Shown: positions 17,802 to 26,673 of the stretch, piece by piece
How the letters are laid out: every line of letters starts with the position of its first letter
Position numbering within the stretch: position 1 is the first letter of the stretch
Assembly: GCF_023715895.1 (NCBI RefSeq)
Contig: NZ_JAMBOO010000013.1
Coordinates: 1-64,000, forward strand
Reading direction: 5' to 3'
DNA length: 64,000 nucleotides
Source: Domibacillus indicus
GTDB taxonomy: Bacteria > Bacillota > Bacilli > Bacillales > Domibacillaceae
Notes under the pieces: generated by a model
Told to the model about the DNA's origin: nothing
Database searches by the model: none
What the model saw: the letters and a program-made list of their open reading frames with translations, nothing else
Translations under genes and position numbers: made by a program

Positions 17802-18599
17802 ATGCAGGTGCTACAAAAAACACAAAAAATAGTTCGCTATCAGAACCATCACGGAGAAATACACTATGGTATTGTTAAGGATGGGATAATATTACAACTG
17901 TCGAGTAATTTTCATGAACTTGTCAACAAGGAAATAAAATATGATGGGGTAAAGGTGAAATATAGTGACGTGAAAATCTTAGAGCCTGTAAAACCTTCTA
18001 AAGTGATTAATTTCGGCTGGACCTATGCAGACCATGCGAAGGAAACAGGGGGAAAGTCCAATCTTGTAGAACCAGTTATGTTCTTAAAGCCTTTATCTTC
18101 GCTCATTCCAGACAAGGGGGAAATTTCTCTTCCACCCAGTCATTTAACCAACCAGGTAGAACTTGAAGGGGAAGTGGCCCTTGTGATTGGGAAGCGCGGA
18201 AAAAACATTAAAGAAGAGGATGCGCTGGATTACGTTTTTGGCTGTACTATATTAAATGATGTTACAGCGAGAGACCTTACAAAAAGTGATCCTCAGTTTA
18301 CGCGAGGCAAAGGTTTTGATACTTTTGGACCTTTAGGACCGTGCATCGTTACTGGTCTAGATCCTTCAAATTTGCGAATCGTCACAACTTTAAACGGTAA
18401 CGTTGTACAAGATGGGAACACAAATCAAATGACCCTTACTATTCCGTACCTTATAAGTTGGATATCGCAAGTCATGACACTAGAGCCTGGTGATATTTTG
18501 GCAACAGGTTCACCTTCTGGCAGTTGTCCCTTGAAGTCAGGAGATGTTGTAGTTGTTGAAGTAGAACGGATCGGTAAGCTTTGTAATTATGTGCAATAG
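17802..18599 (+). CDS. Fumarylacetoacetate hydrolase family protein
   Basis: A 265-residue FAH-fold enzyme. After a short N-terminal domain it shows NFGWTYADHAKE, the metal-binding ELEGEVALVIGKRGKNI, CTILNDVTARDL, ARGKGFDT-like TRGKGFDTFGPLGPC and the final TGSPSG. Members hydrolyse, hydrate, decarboxylate or tautomerise beta-keto or enol acids; next to a dehydratase of C4 acids, oxaloacetate tautomerase or decarboxylase activity is a reasonable guess. I chose the ATG at 17802 behind AAAGGAG. It ends in a strong terminator. Confidence 0.8.
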   Translation: MQVLQKTQKIVRYQNHHGEIHYGIVKDGIILQLSSNFHELVNKEIKYDGVKVKYSDVKILEPVKPSKVINFGWTYADHAKETGGKSNLVEPVMFLKPLSSLIPDKGEISLPPSHLTNQVELEGEVALVIGKRGKNIKEEDALDYVFGCTILNDVTARDLTKSDPQFTRGKGFDTFGPLGPCIVTGLDPSNLRIVTTLNGNVVQDGNTNQMTLTIPYLISWISQVMTLEPGDILATGSPSGSCPLKSGDVVVVEVERIGKLCNYVQ

Positions 18600-18622
18600 A
18601 AGATGATGTAAAAATAATATTA

Positions 18623-18658
18623 GTCGCTTCGATGCTGAAACATCGAAGCGACCTTTTT
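18623..18658 (+). terminator. Strong rho-independent terminator
   Basis: GTCGCTTCGATG pairs perfectly with CATCGAAGCGAC, followed by CTTTTT. Ends the C4-acid unit. Confidence 0.9.
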
Positions 18659-18793
18659 AACAAAATGCTGTGCTGCTATTATGATACGTACAAAAATGCA
18701 CGATCTACCACAAATCAGTTATTCTAATTGCTTTAAGCAGTTCGAACGGCCGGAAAATTGTAACCGACTAACAATGGAGAGGAAGATTATTAA

Positions 18794-19072
18794 GTGAAAT
18801 ACTTCGCTGTTTTTTTGCCAATGTTAAATCAGGAGAAGAGTCAAGAATACCGCGCGCAGCATCTTAACTATTTAGAGCAGAAACACAAGGAAGGCAAGAT
18901 ATTTGCCAATGGCCGATTTACTGACGATGCTGGAGGATTAGTTATTTATCGAGTTGGCTCATTGGAAGAAGTGGAACAAATCGCAAAAAAAGATCCTTAT
19001 GTTATTCAAGGAGCAAGAGGGTGTGAAATTCACGAATGGGAAATGGTCAGCGACGCAGTTTTACCCTATTAA
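18794..19072 (+). CDS. YciI-like protein, 92 aa
   Basis: Matches the YciI fold: KYFAVFLPML at the N-terminus, the conserved RAQHLNYLEQ with its His, FANGRFTDDAGGLVIYR and a DPYVIQGA segment. YciI-like proteins are small ferredoxin-like-fold enzymes or accessory proteins with a proposed His/Asp catalytic pair; true functions are mostly unknown. It starts at GTG with GGAGAGGAAG upstream and stands after a strong terminator, so it has its own promoter. Possibly linked to lactone or enol-acid chemistry of the FAH-family neighbour, but this is a guess. Confidence 0.7.
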   Translation: MKYFAVFLPMLNQEKSQEYRAQHLNYLEQKHKEGKIFANGRFTDDAGGLVIYRVGSLEEVEQIAKKDPYVIQGARGCEIHEWEMVSDAVLPY

Positions 19073-19117
19073 TGTGAAAATACATAGGTTGTTCATGAAA
19101 AGTGGGGAGCATTAATA

Positions 19118-19261
19118 ATGATAGAAAAATAGATTGTTGTTTGCCTCACGAAAGGGCTTCAGGCAAGAATTGCAGCTCAATTTGTGGAGTCAGCGTCTTC
19201 TTTTAACAGTGAAATCATATTTATTAAAAAAAAGATCATTATCAAAAAAGGAATGTTATGA
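19118..19261 (+). pseudogene. Crh/HPr-like protein, broken
   Basis: From ATG 19118 (after GTGGGGAG) the frame reads MIEK, stop (TAG, codon 5), then IVVCLTKGLQARIAAQFVES and a further HPr-like stretch before a second stop. It matches the first 45 residues of HPr-fold proteins. Position 15 is Gln, as in the catabolite-repression protein Crh, instead of the His phosphorylated by enzyme I. The premature stop and missing C-terminal half make it non-functional. Confidence 0.6.
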
Positions 19262-19391
19262 AACAATAAAATATGAAGGAAGGGTTTTGTTAATTATAGA
19301 ATACTTCTCTTTTATAAAGTATGAATTTGTACAGTTTGTGAAGTATTTTACTTAAATTAACGGATAGCCTTAGTTGAAGAAAAATTTTAAG

Positions 19392-19425
19392 AGCTGATTC
19401 TCTAGTTAGAGAATCGGCTTTTTTA
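19392..19425 (+). terminator. Rho-independent terminator
   Basis: AGCTGATTCTCTAGTTAGAGAATCGGCT hairpin followed by a T-run. Confidence 0.75.
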
Positions 19426-19436
19426 TTTCGGCGAAT

Positions 19437-19706
19437 GAACAGTATCAAAACTTAAGAGTTTTGAACATATTCTAATTTGATACATGTTTATAACTTCTAG
19501 CTTTGCTACTCTTAATAATTTCTAGAAGAAACAAGGTTAAAGCGGGATCATAACTCATAGTCGAAAGTGAGACGCTATAAACAGCATCATAATTTAACTC
19601 ACATATATATGTACTTGTATTCTATATATTGTTTTATTTACGATGTAATAAATTCAAATACATATATTATCAAGAGATATACCAATATGGTTGCAGTCGA
19701 CGAGGA
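19437..19706. repeat. Non-coding dispersed repeat, copy c
   Basis: Shares ordered blocks with copies a, b and d, e.g. TTTGCTACTCTT, CAAGGTTAAAGCGGGAT, AACAGCATCATAA, AAATTCAAATACATAT and GCAGTCGACGAGGATTA. Immediately after the last block the sequence becomes an HTH/RHH gene fragment, giving a clean junction near 19706. Confidence 0.65.
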
Positions 19707-19985
19707 TTAGTAAGGGAATAGGCTAGCGGCAAATTGAGCACCGCATATCCAGGCTTTGTGCTGCGCTTGCCCATTTCAATCGAATAATCAGATGTTACCT
19801 CTGTGTATAGATCCCTTCCATGTAGCTGAAGGTATCATCCGTTCCCGGCACAATAAAGTACCAGTCCCATAAACCTTTGCGCATAAGTCTTGCTTCCGGA
19901 ATGGAAGGGGAAGAAAAGCGCTGGTATACGGCTTCTTTGGCTTTTTTATTGTAGTATTGCTGCTTGGAGAGCCATTCATTCATGC
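19707..19985 (-). pseudogene. HTH/RHH repeat family, copy 6 (central fragment)
   Basis: Minus-strand homology to about residues 125-220 (QQYYNKKAKEAVYQRFSSPS, DWYFIVPGTDDTFSYMEG, then the GKRSTKPGYAVLNL region in another frame). Truncated on the low-coordinate side at the junction with repeat copy c. Confidence 0.8.
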
Positions 19986-20130
19986 GGGCCGAACTTATAT
20001 GTAAATGTGAAGCTGAGCTTGTATGCAAAAATAATTGCACGAAATGAATTAAACATCTCGCGCAGAAATTTGGTATGAATAGAGGCCTATAAGCTTTATT
20101 GATTTAAATTCACAAAATATTTTTCCATAA

Positions 20131-20625
20131 TCACGAACACCAAACTATAATTTTGTAGGGGGTGGTTTGGGCGGGAATACTTCTGGTTGTAGGTCCATAG
20201 ACAACAATTAAGTTTCGGTTTGCAGGGTTTCCTGTAAAGGCTTGATCATTTCTCAATACTATTTGGGTAGATGGTGAAAGATTCAATTTTAATTGGCCAT
20301 CACTGCTTTCCAGCTGGCTGTTAAAGTAGTCTACTTTTACATTTTGATATGGATTGTCTTTTGCCATAACAAGTGCCTGATATTGTGGCGGGAAAATAAG
20401 AGGGACTGGTGCATCTCCATCATAATATCCTGTTATCCTATCTCCTGCTGCTATCATTATGTGGTCTACAAAGTAAGTGGTGGGTGACACTACAAAATTT
20501 ACTAAGGCTCCATATCCGTCTTCTACAGACATTAATTTATAACAACCTGCTCCTTCACCATTTTGGCTTATCATAAAATCAGTAATCATGGTAACGGTGC
20601 CATGGAAGGATTTAAAGCTAACCAT
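20131..20625 (-). CDS. Conserved hypothetical protein, beta-rich, 164 aa
   Basis: The protein starts MVSFKSFHGTVTMITDFMIS and is rich in short hydrophobic strands and turns (YYDGDAPVPLIFPPQYQALV, NPANRNLIVVYGPTTRSIPA), suggesting an all-beta fold. There is no signal peptide or membrane segment. The start at 20625 follows GGTGGAGG by seven bases; earlier in-frame ATGs lie on or upstream of that site. I recall similar proteins as uncharacterised in Bacillus but cannot name a family. It is flanked on both sides by decayed repeat copies, so its own promoter must drive it. Confidence 0.55.
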   Translation of the reverse strand: MVSFKSFHGTVTMITDFMISQNGEGAGCYKLMSVEDGYGALVNFVVSPTTYFVDHIMIAAGDRITGYYDGDAPVPLIFPPQYQALVMAKDNPYQNVKVDYFNSQLESSDGQLKLNLSPSTQIVLRNDQAFTGNPANRNLIVVYGPTTRSIPAQTTPYKIIVWCS

Positions 20626-20745
20626 ACTCATACCTCCACCGTTATTTAGACATATCCCTATATAAATTATGCACTTCAAAGACTTGGTGTTACTTATATG
20701 AAATTATCTAGAATATTGAAATCCTTTGTCTATTCTTTGCTAGAA

Positions 20746-21490
20746 TTACCCGGTGCCCCGCTTGCTCAGTTCAATATAGTAGTCAGGTGTTAACCTTCGT
20801 GTATAAATTCCTTCTATGTAATTAATTGAAAACGATTGATATTTCCCCGCTTTGTCTTGCTCATGCTGATATACTTCCTCAAAGATCTCTGCGGCAATAT
20901 ACAGCATACTTTTCCCTGTCTGTTCACCTTTTTTTCGCAGCCAGTCCTTAATATCAACCGATAGGGAAACCGACAGCAATTCCTCCTCCGATTCGATACT
21001 GAGTGCATCATATTCCGGAACATACCGCACACGCCCTTGTTTGGCAGATCGTTTAATAAAGTCAGCTAATTCCACTGAAACACCACTCAAACGTGCGTCT
21101 TTCATATGAATGATCCATCGATCCTTTAACCGTTCCATGTATAGATTGGCCACTGGCACCTGCTGATAAAGCAGATCCATCACTTGATAGGTGAGGGAAT
21201 AGACGGACAGCAGATTGAGCACCGCGTATCCAGGTTTTGTGCTGCGCTTGTCCATTTCAATAGAATAGTCAGGTGTTAACCTGTGTGTATAAATACCTTC
21301 CATATAGCTAAAAGTATCATCCGTTCCCGGCACAATAAAGTACCAGTCACCTAAACCTTTACGCATAAGTCTTGCTTCGGGAATGGAAGGAGAAGAAAAG
21401 TGCTGGTACACCGCTTCTTTCGCTTTTTTATTGTAATACTGGCGTTGTGAAAGCCGGTCTTCCCAAATTTTCTTTTCGTGCAGCTCACTT
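20746..21490 (-). pseudogene. HTH/RHH repeat family, copy 7 (near-complete C-terminal two thirds)
   Basis: A 221-codon open frame covers about residues 125-325, including the ribbon-helix-helix (LSVSLSVDIKDWLRKKGEQ). It lacks both N-terminal helix-turn-helix domains. Beyond the normal C-terminus the frame continues into a second partial copy of the central motif (YIEGIYTRRLTPDYYIEL), evidence of unequal recombination between family members. The 5' side loses homology near 21490. Confidence 0.8.
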
Positions 21491-21645
21491 CAGTCGTTTT
21501 AAAAAAGGATTTTATTTGATGAATGGTGTGACAGGATAAATCTTCCATTGAAAAAAAGAGGATTTGAACCAGCTAATGATTGCTGCTATAGATCGTGCTT
21601 TAGATATTTGAAAATTTACCATGTTATCAAAAATTAAACTAAGGA

Positions 21646-21857
21646 AAAATTCGGTCTATTATTTAGAACGAATTAGGCTGTCGACAAAGTCGACAGCTAT
21701 TTTTAATGCTGAATGAGCAATCAAGACATTGGACTATTTTAATCAGAAAGCAACTAAATAAGTTAAAACAAAAAGGAAAAACCCCATTTTCGTAAAAGTT
21801 TCTTTCGAAAATGGGGTTTGTCTACACATAAATTCGGTCTATTGTTTAGAAAGAATT
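21646..21857. repeat. 28-base direct repeats enclosing two hairpins
   Basis: AAATTCGGTCTATTATTTAG (21647 on) recurs at 21830 with few changes. Between them are a perfect hairpin GCTGTCGAC-aaa-GTCGACAGC followed by TATTTTT (21677-21704) and a second 13-14 bp stem, AAACCCCATTTTCG...CGAAAATGGGGTTT (21779-21819). The region 21491-22056 holds no gene. Confidence 0.7.
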
Positions 21858-22056
21858 TTTTATTACAAAAATAAAAAAAGTTAGAAAAAATATTTACTTT
21901 GTCTGTTATAGATGTTACGATAGCGCTACAAGTAGTAATAAATATTACTAAATCAAATTTGTTAGTTATTTTTACTACAAACATAATATTTATTTTTTTG
22001 ATTTTCTTTGGAACCGCTATCAACAATTTGAAATGATTCGGAAGGAGAGTTTGCAA

Positions 22057-22740
22057 TTGAGTTATACAGCACCGCTTTTATCACAGAAAGTCATCGATCG
22101 AGCAAGAAGATTAAATACCACATTGATCTCAGATGCAATGGGGTGTACTGGGTCCATGCACTATACGGTAAAACCAGTAGCTCCTGGTATGAAAGTAGTT
22201 GGAACTGCTTTAACAGTAGACCTGAGAGCCGGTGATAACCTTTTCTTGCACCAGGGTATTTACTGTGGCAGTGAAGGCTATGTTCTTGTGGCAGATGGTA
22301 AGGGACACACTGAAAATGCGTATCTTGGAGAACTAATGGCTGGAGCGGCCAAAGCAATTGGTCTTGAAGGAATTATAATCGACGGCTTTGTTCGAGATAA
22401 AGAAATGCTTAGTGAAATTGGCTTACCAATTTTTGCAAAAGGGTTTATTCCAAATGGCCCTTTTAAAGACGGACCTGGAGCCATTAACACTCCTATTTCT
22501 TGCGCTGGGGTAGTCGTTCATCCAGGAGATTTAATTATTGGCGATGAAGACGGCGTCGTTGTCGTTCCTAGAGACAAAATTGAGGAAGTTCTGCATAAGG
22601 CAGAAAACAAATTTGAATATGAAGAAAAGCGACTTCAAACTATTGCGAATTACGAAGAGAAACGTAAGCAGGGAAATGCAGATGGGGTAAGCATTGCACC
22701 ACCATGGCTGGAAGATAAAATAAAGGAATTTGGGTTTTAA
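22057..22740 (+). CDS. RraA-like aldolase / oxaloacetate decarboxylase
   Basis: A 227-residue protein of the RraA/HMG-aldolase family: DLRAGDNLFLH, GGxG-like VADGKGHTENAYLGELMAGA, and IIDGFVRDKEML, whose Arg-Asp pair binds pyruvate and the metal. Enzymes of this type cleave 4-hydroxy-4-methyl-2-oxoglutarate or 4-carboxy-4-hydroxy-2-oxoadipate to pyruvate and a second keto acid, and often decarboxylate oxaloacetate. The frame is open from ATG 22033, but GGAAGGAG lies downstream of that codon and fits the TTG at 22057. It is the first gene of a unit with a dehydrogenase and transporter, so it probably cleaves an imported hydroxy acid after oxidation. Confidence 0.8.
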   Translation: MSYTAPLLSQKVIDRARRLNTTLISDAMGCTGSMHYTVKPVAPGMKVVGTALTVDLRAGDNLFLHQGIYCGSEGYVLVADGKGHTENAYLGELMAGAAKAIGLEGIIIDGFVRDKEMLSEIGLPIFAKGFIPNGPFKDGPGAINTPISCAGVVVHPGDLIIGDEDGVVVVPRDKIEEVLHKAENKFEYEEKRLQTIANYEEKRKQGNADGVSIAPPWLEDKIKEFGF

Positions 22741-22758
22741 AAGGAAAGGAGAAGAACT

Positions 22759-23637
22759 ATGTATTTGGGATTTGTTGGATTTGGAGAAGCAGCATTTGAA
22801 TTGGCATCAGGATTAAAACAGCAAGGACTTGAAAAGATGACGGCGTATGATCCCCTTTGGAATGTGCCAGCATATAACGAATTGATACTAAATCGAGCAA
22901 AAACAGCAGGTGTAACAATTGTTCAAACGCCAGAGGAAGTTTTACAACAGGTAAATGCTGTAGTCGTTGCGGTACCCGCTGATAAGGCATTGGGAGTAAG
23001 CAGTCAGTTAAAACCACATTTAAAAAATGATACTTTATATATAGATGTATCCGCCTCTAATCCTGATGTGAAGAAGGGAATTGCTAAAAACGTTCAAGAA
23101 AAAGGCGGAAAATTTGTTGACGCTGCAATGATGGGCCCACTCCCGGTATATAAACATAAAGTTCCTATTTTAGCAAGCGGTGATGGAACAGATGTCTTTA
23201 AAGAAACTATGCAGGCTTTTGGCATGAACATCACTAAAGTCAGTGAGGTACCGGGAGAAGCAACAGCCGTTAAATTAATTCGCAGCATATATATGAAGGG
23301 TATTGCAGGCCTTTATATTGAACTTCTTGAAGCAGCACACGAGTTCAATGTTGAGACACTAGTTATTGATTCTCTCAGTGAAACAATCAATGGCCGGACA
23401 TTTGAAGAAACGATGAATCGACTTGTTACTGGCACAGCTCTCCACGCAGTCAGACGTTCTGTAGAACTTGGTGGCACAATTGCGATGCTCGATTCTGCAA
23501 ATATTGATTCCTCTATGTCAAAAGCAGCAAAGGAAAAAATTGAAAAGCTTGCTTCTTTAAATTTAAAAGATAAATTTAAGGGCGAAAAACCAGAACACTG
23601 GCTTCAAGTAATTGAAGCTTTTAAAGTAACAAGCTAA
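22759..23637 (+). CDS. NAD(P)-dependent hydroxy-acid dehydrogenase with DUF1932
   Basis: A 292-residue protein: Rossmann fold in the first 160 residues (MYLGFVGFGEAAFELASGL, with the G-x-G-x-x-A nucleotide loop), then a helical C-terminal DUF1932-type domain (TAVKLIRSIYMKGIAGLYIE). The Lys in KLIRS aligns with the catalytic Lys of beta-hydroxyacid dehydrogenases. It would oxidise a beta-hydroxy acid. It follows the RraA-like gene by 18 bases with an AAAGGAGAAG ribosome binding site, consistent with sequential action in one pathway. Confidence 0.8.
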   Translation: MYLGFVGFGEAAFELASGLKQQGLEKMTAYDPLWNVPAYNELILNRAKTAGVTIVQTPEEVLQQVNAVVVAVPADKALGVSSQLKPHLKNDTLYIDVSASNPDVKKGIAKNVQEKGGKFVDAAMMGPLPVYKHKVPILASGDGTDVFKETMQAFGMNITKVSEVPGEATAVKLIRSIYMKGIAGLYIELLEAAHEFNVETLVIDSLSETINGRTFEETMNRLVTGTALHAVRRSVELGGTIAMLDSANIDSSMSKAAKEKIEKLASLNLKDKFKGEKPEHWLQVIEAFKVTS

Positions 23638-23717
23638 GCATATAAGGTAAAGGTTGCGGCATTCGGCGGTGCCGGTGCCGTGTGTTTTAATAAACATTAT
23701 TAGAAAAGAGGTGCCTT

Positions 23718-25070
23718 ATGGGTATTGGTATTTGGGCATTACTTGTATTTATCGGAATCATTGTGTTCTTCAATCTCGTTTTAAAAAGAAATATTGCTGA
23801 AGCAATGCTTGCGGGCTTTATTGTAACCGCTTTATTCGGTGGAGTGAGAGCACCTGAATTAATGTGGAACGGATTAGTTTTCGCAGCCACTAATGATGTG
23901 TTATATGCTTCAGTAGCCTTTGTATTTATGGCCTATGTTATTGATCAAACAGCGGTTATTGCCAGTCTTATAAAAATTCTCAACTCCCTTCTTGGCCGTC
24001 TTCCTGGAGGAGCAGCTTATGTTGATACCATCGCATCAGCTGTGATGGGTACGCTGGCTGGTTCTAATTCAGGAAACACGGCGACAACGGGATCTATCAC
24101 AGCCCCATGGATGGTAAGGTCTAATTTTAGCAAAGAACTGTCTGCGACAGTTGTTGCAGGTAATGGCGGTCTCGGTGCTGCACTTCCGCCAAGTGCGTCG
24201 ATGTTTATCATGCTCGGCTTCGCACCGGTTGCGGCAGTAGTTTCTGAAGGAGATTTGTACGTCGCCTTATTTATTTCAGGTGTTTATCAGGTAGTTTATC
24301 GAATCTTTTTAATTATGTATTTCGTGAAAAGAGATAATATTAAAGCTATTTCACCTGATTTTATACAGCCCCTTAAAGAATCCTTACGTACGGGCTGGAA
24401 ATCAACATTAATTTTTTTAGGTGCTTTAATTCCGATTGTAGCGACTATCGGACCGCTTGCTGAGAGCTTTGCAGCAAATCCATCTATAGGAGAAAGCGCC
24501 CTTGAAAGCATTTCACTTATTACGTGGATTCCCATTTTAATTATCATTATTAGTTTTATGGTCGGCTGGGCGCACCTTCCTAAAAATAAAACCGACTGGT
24601 CTAAGTTTTTAAACAATTCAATTCCCCGCTTTTCAACAATAGGAGCTCTTCTTGTTTTTGCATATGCATCAAGTCAAGTATTAACGGATTTAGGGCTTGC
24701 AGAAGATTTATCGACCCTGATGGGATCAATAGAGATCTCTAAGTGGTTAATGGTTCTATTTGTTGGGTTGCTGGTAGCACTTGTAGCTGGACCATTATCT
24801 TCAACTGCTACTTTAACGGCTATTGGAATGGTTGCTTTTGCAGGAATGGTTTCTGCTGGAGTTGACCCGTTACTTGCAGTGGTCGCCATTCTAGTATTTG
24901 CTTCAACAGAAGGTGCTTCTCCACCGGCATCCGGTTCTATTTTTATTGCGGCATCTTTAGCAGGAGCGCAAGCTGAAAAAACATTTGTGCCGCTAGTTGT
25001 ATATTATGTCGTTCCAATATTATTAATTGGTTATTTAATAGCTATGGGTATTCTTCCGGTTCCAATGTAA
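23718..25070 (+). CDS. TRAP-type large permease (DctM-like)
   Basis: A 450-residue protein with about twelve hydrophobic segments. The MGTLAGSNSGNTATTGSITA and LGAALPPSASMFIMLGFAPV loops correspond to conserved loops of the TRAP large subunit, and a second similar pair occurs near the C-terminus (STEGASPPASGSIFIAASLA). TRAP transporters import organic acids with sodium using a periplasmic-type binding protein; no such protein is in this cluster, and the 92-residue membrane protein that follows is the only candidate small subunit. Its place after an aldolase and a dehydrogenase suggests uptake of their substrate. Confidence 0.75.
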   Translation: MGIGIWALLVFIGIIVFFNLVLKRNIAEAMLAGFIVTALFGGVRAPELMWNGLVFAATNDVLYASVAFVFMAYVIDQTAVIASLIKILNSLLGRLPGGAAYVDTIASAVMGTLAGSNSGNTATTGSITAPWMVRSNFSKELSATVVAGNGGLGAALPPSASMFIMLGFAPVAAVVSEGDLYVALFISGVYQVVYRIFLIMYFVKRDNIKAISPDFIQPLKESLRTGWKSTLIFLGALIPIVATIGPLAESFAANPSIGESALESISLITWIPILIIIISFMVGWAHLPKNKTDWSKFLNNSIPRFSTIGALLVFAYASSQVLTDLGLAEDLSTLMGSIEISKWLMVLFVGLLVALVAGPLSSTATLTAIGMVAFAGMVSAGVDPLLAVVAILVFASTEGASPPASGSIFIAASLAGAQAEKTFVPLVVYYVVPILLIGYLIAMGILPVPM

Positions 25071-25086
25071 AAAGAAAGGAGCGAAA

Positions 25087-25365
25087 ATGATGAAAAATAT
25101 AATTGCTGCTTTATTTAAAACGTGCCTCGTATTATTTCTACTTGGCGGTACATGTCTCGTTTTTGGACAAATAGGCGGGCTGCTTCTGCAAAATGGCGAT
25201 ATGGTTATCAAAACGTGGGCTATTTTTGCTAATCCAACTTTTACGATTAGCGCTATTGGTGGCGTACTCGGCTTTATTTTAGGGTATTTCCCTAAAGAAA
25301 AAACAGAAGAAGTTGATTTGTACTCTTCAGATGAGTTTAGTGAGGAAGTAGAAAACGTACGCTGA
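25087..25365 (+). CDS. Small membrane protein, 92 aa
   Basis: Two or three hydrophobic segments (about residues 8-30, 42-55 and 58-72) followed by a charged tail (FPKEKTEEVDLYSSDEFSEE). It starts 16 bases after the TRAP permease with AAAGGAGCG, so the two are co-translated. It is shorter than the usual four-helix DctQ subunit, but by position it is the likely partner of the permease. No recognised motif. Confidence 0.6.
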   Translation: MMKNIIAALFKTCLVLFLLGGTCLVFGQIGGLLLQNGDMVIKTWAIFANPTFTISAIGGVLGFILGYFPKEKTEEVDLYSSDEFSEEVENVR

Positions 25366-25445
25366 TAAATAGATTTAGGCAGACAGTCCAATTGGACACG
25401 TCTGCTTTTTCTTTTTCCTGTATGTTAGAAAGGAGACAGGAAAGA

Positions 25446-26603
25446 ATGAAAAAAAGAAGGCAGTTTAATTCGTATATACTCTTTACATGCACAACACTAT
25501 ATATGGTAAGTATCGCAGGCAGCAGACCTCTTATTCCCTTATATGCCAGTAATTTAGAAGCCAGTCATATGGAAGTTGGTATTTTAGTTTCCTTATTTTC
25601 TTTTTTACCGCTTTTTGTGTCTATTCAATTTGGAAAAGTGATCGACCGTATTGGCATTAAGAAACCTTTGATAGCAAGCGTTGTGTCTGGAAGTGTGTCT
25701 CTGATAATACTTCCTTTATTTGGCGATATAGCAGGGCTTTATCTATCACAAATATTTTCTGGACTTTCTCAGTTAGTATTTGTTTTGTCTATGCAGGCAT
25801 ATTCGGGTCAGTTTTCAAAAAGCAGACTTCGTGAATACTACATCTCGGTTTTTAGTATTGCTGTAGCAACGGGCAGTTTTATTGGCCCATTAATAGCAGG
25901 TTTTTCATCCGATTCCCTTAGCTATAATCATGCATTTTTACTACTAGGAATTCTATTAATCCTTATGCTTCCATTGTCTTTTGTATTTGACGGTAAAAAA
26001 TCAATCGAGAAATCACCTAGAAAAAGAACGGGAAATGCTTTTGGTCTGCTTCGAATCTCTGACTTGAGAAAGGCGGTGCTTGTCAGTTCCATCGTTCTGC
26101 TTTCAAAAGATACATATATTGCTTTTTTTCCATTGCTTGCATCTGAAAATGGGCTCTCAGCTTTTGTTATTGGCATTATTGTATCGTTAAACGCAGGAGC
26201 CGGCATGCTGATACGGGGCTTTTTGCCATGGATTTCTCAACATTTAAAGCGGGATGTTGTCGTTACTCTCTCGATCCTTTTGGCGGGCCTTTCTTATCTT
26301 TTACATCCCGTTGCAGACCATATTGTATGGCTCAGTATTTTGTCTCTTCTTTTAGGATTTTGTACTGGAATTGCACAGCCGCTTTCTATCTTTGCTACAA
26401 TCATTGCACTGCCTAAAAATCGTGTAGCAGAAGGTCTGGGATTGCGGCTGACATTTAACAAATTGATTCAAATAATCGCGCCGCTTTCCCTAGGTGCGGT
26501 TTCGGGTTTCGTTGGAATGTCTGGTGTATTCTATATAAGTGGAACTATTATTTTGACTGGTTCTATTAATTTTAAAAAAGTAATTTTTACAAAAAAAGAA
26601 TAA
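25446..26603 (+). CDS. MFS transporter
   Basis: A 385-residue major facilitator protein with twelve predicted membrane segments; the loop after helix 2 has FGKVIDRIGIKKP, the MFS signature (G-x-x-x-D-R-x-G-x-K). The start at 25446 has AAAGGAGACAGGAA upstream; the frame opens earlier at 25392 without a ribosome binding site. It could export a pathway intermediate or supply a second uptake route. Substrate unknown. Confidence 0.75.
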   Translation: MKKRRQFNSYILFTCTTLYMVSIAGSRPLIPLYASNLEASHMEVGILVSLFSFLPLFVSIQFGKVIDRIGIKKPLIASVVSGSVSLIILPLFGDIAGLYLSQIFSGLSQLVFVLSMQAYSGQFSKSRLREYYISVFSIAVATGSFIGPLIAGFSSDSLSYNHAFLLLGILLILMLPLSFVFDGKKSIEKSPRKRTGNAFGLLRISDLRKAVLVSSIVLLSKDTYIAFFPLLASENGLSAFVIGIIVSLNAGAGMLIRGFLPWISQHLKRDVVVTLSILLAGLSYLLHPVADHIVWLSILSLLLGFCTGIAQPLSIFATIIALPKNRVAEGLGLRLTFNKLIQIIAPLSLGAVSGFVGMSGVFYISGTIILTGSINFKKVIFTKKE

Positions 26604-26644
26604 GGTGATAATATTTCTTTTAAGGTAATAGGCGGAAAATTTAC

Positions 26645-26657
26645 GACATCTGATGTC
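26645..26657. promoter_or_regulatory. Palindromic candidate operator
   Basis: GACATC-T-GATGTC, perfect, 17 bases before the RpiR-family gene start; a candidate autoregulatory site. Confidence 0.35.
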
Positions 26658-26673
26658 TATTTGGAGAGATAAA

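Noticed and set aside
19134-19355. 73-codon plus-strand frame
   Set aside because: It runs in a different frame over the Crh-like remnant, whose HPr similarity is in the other frame; no start signal.
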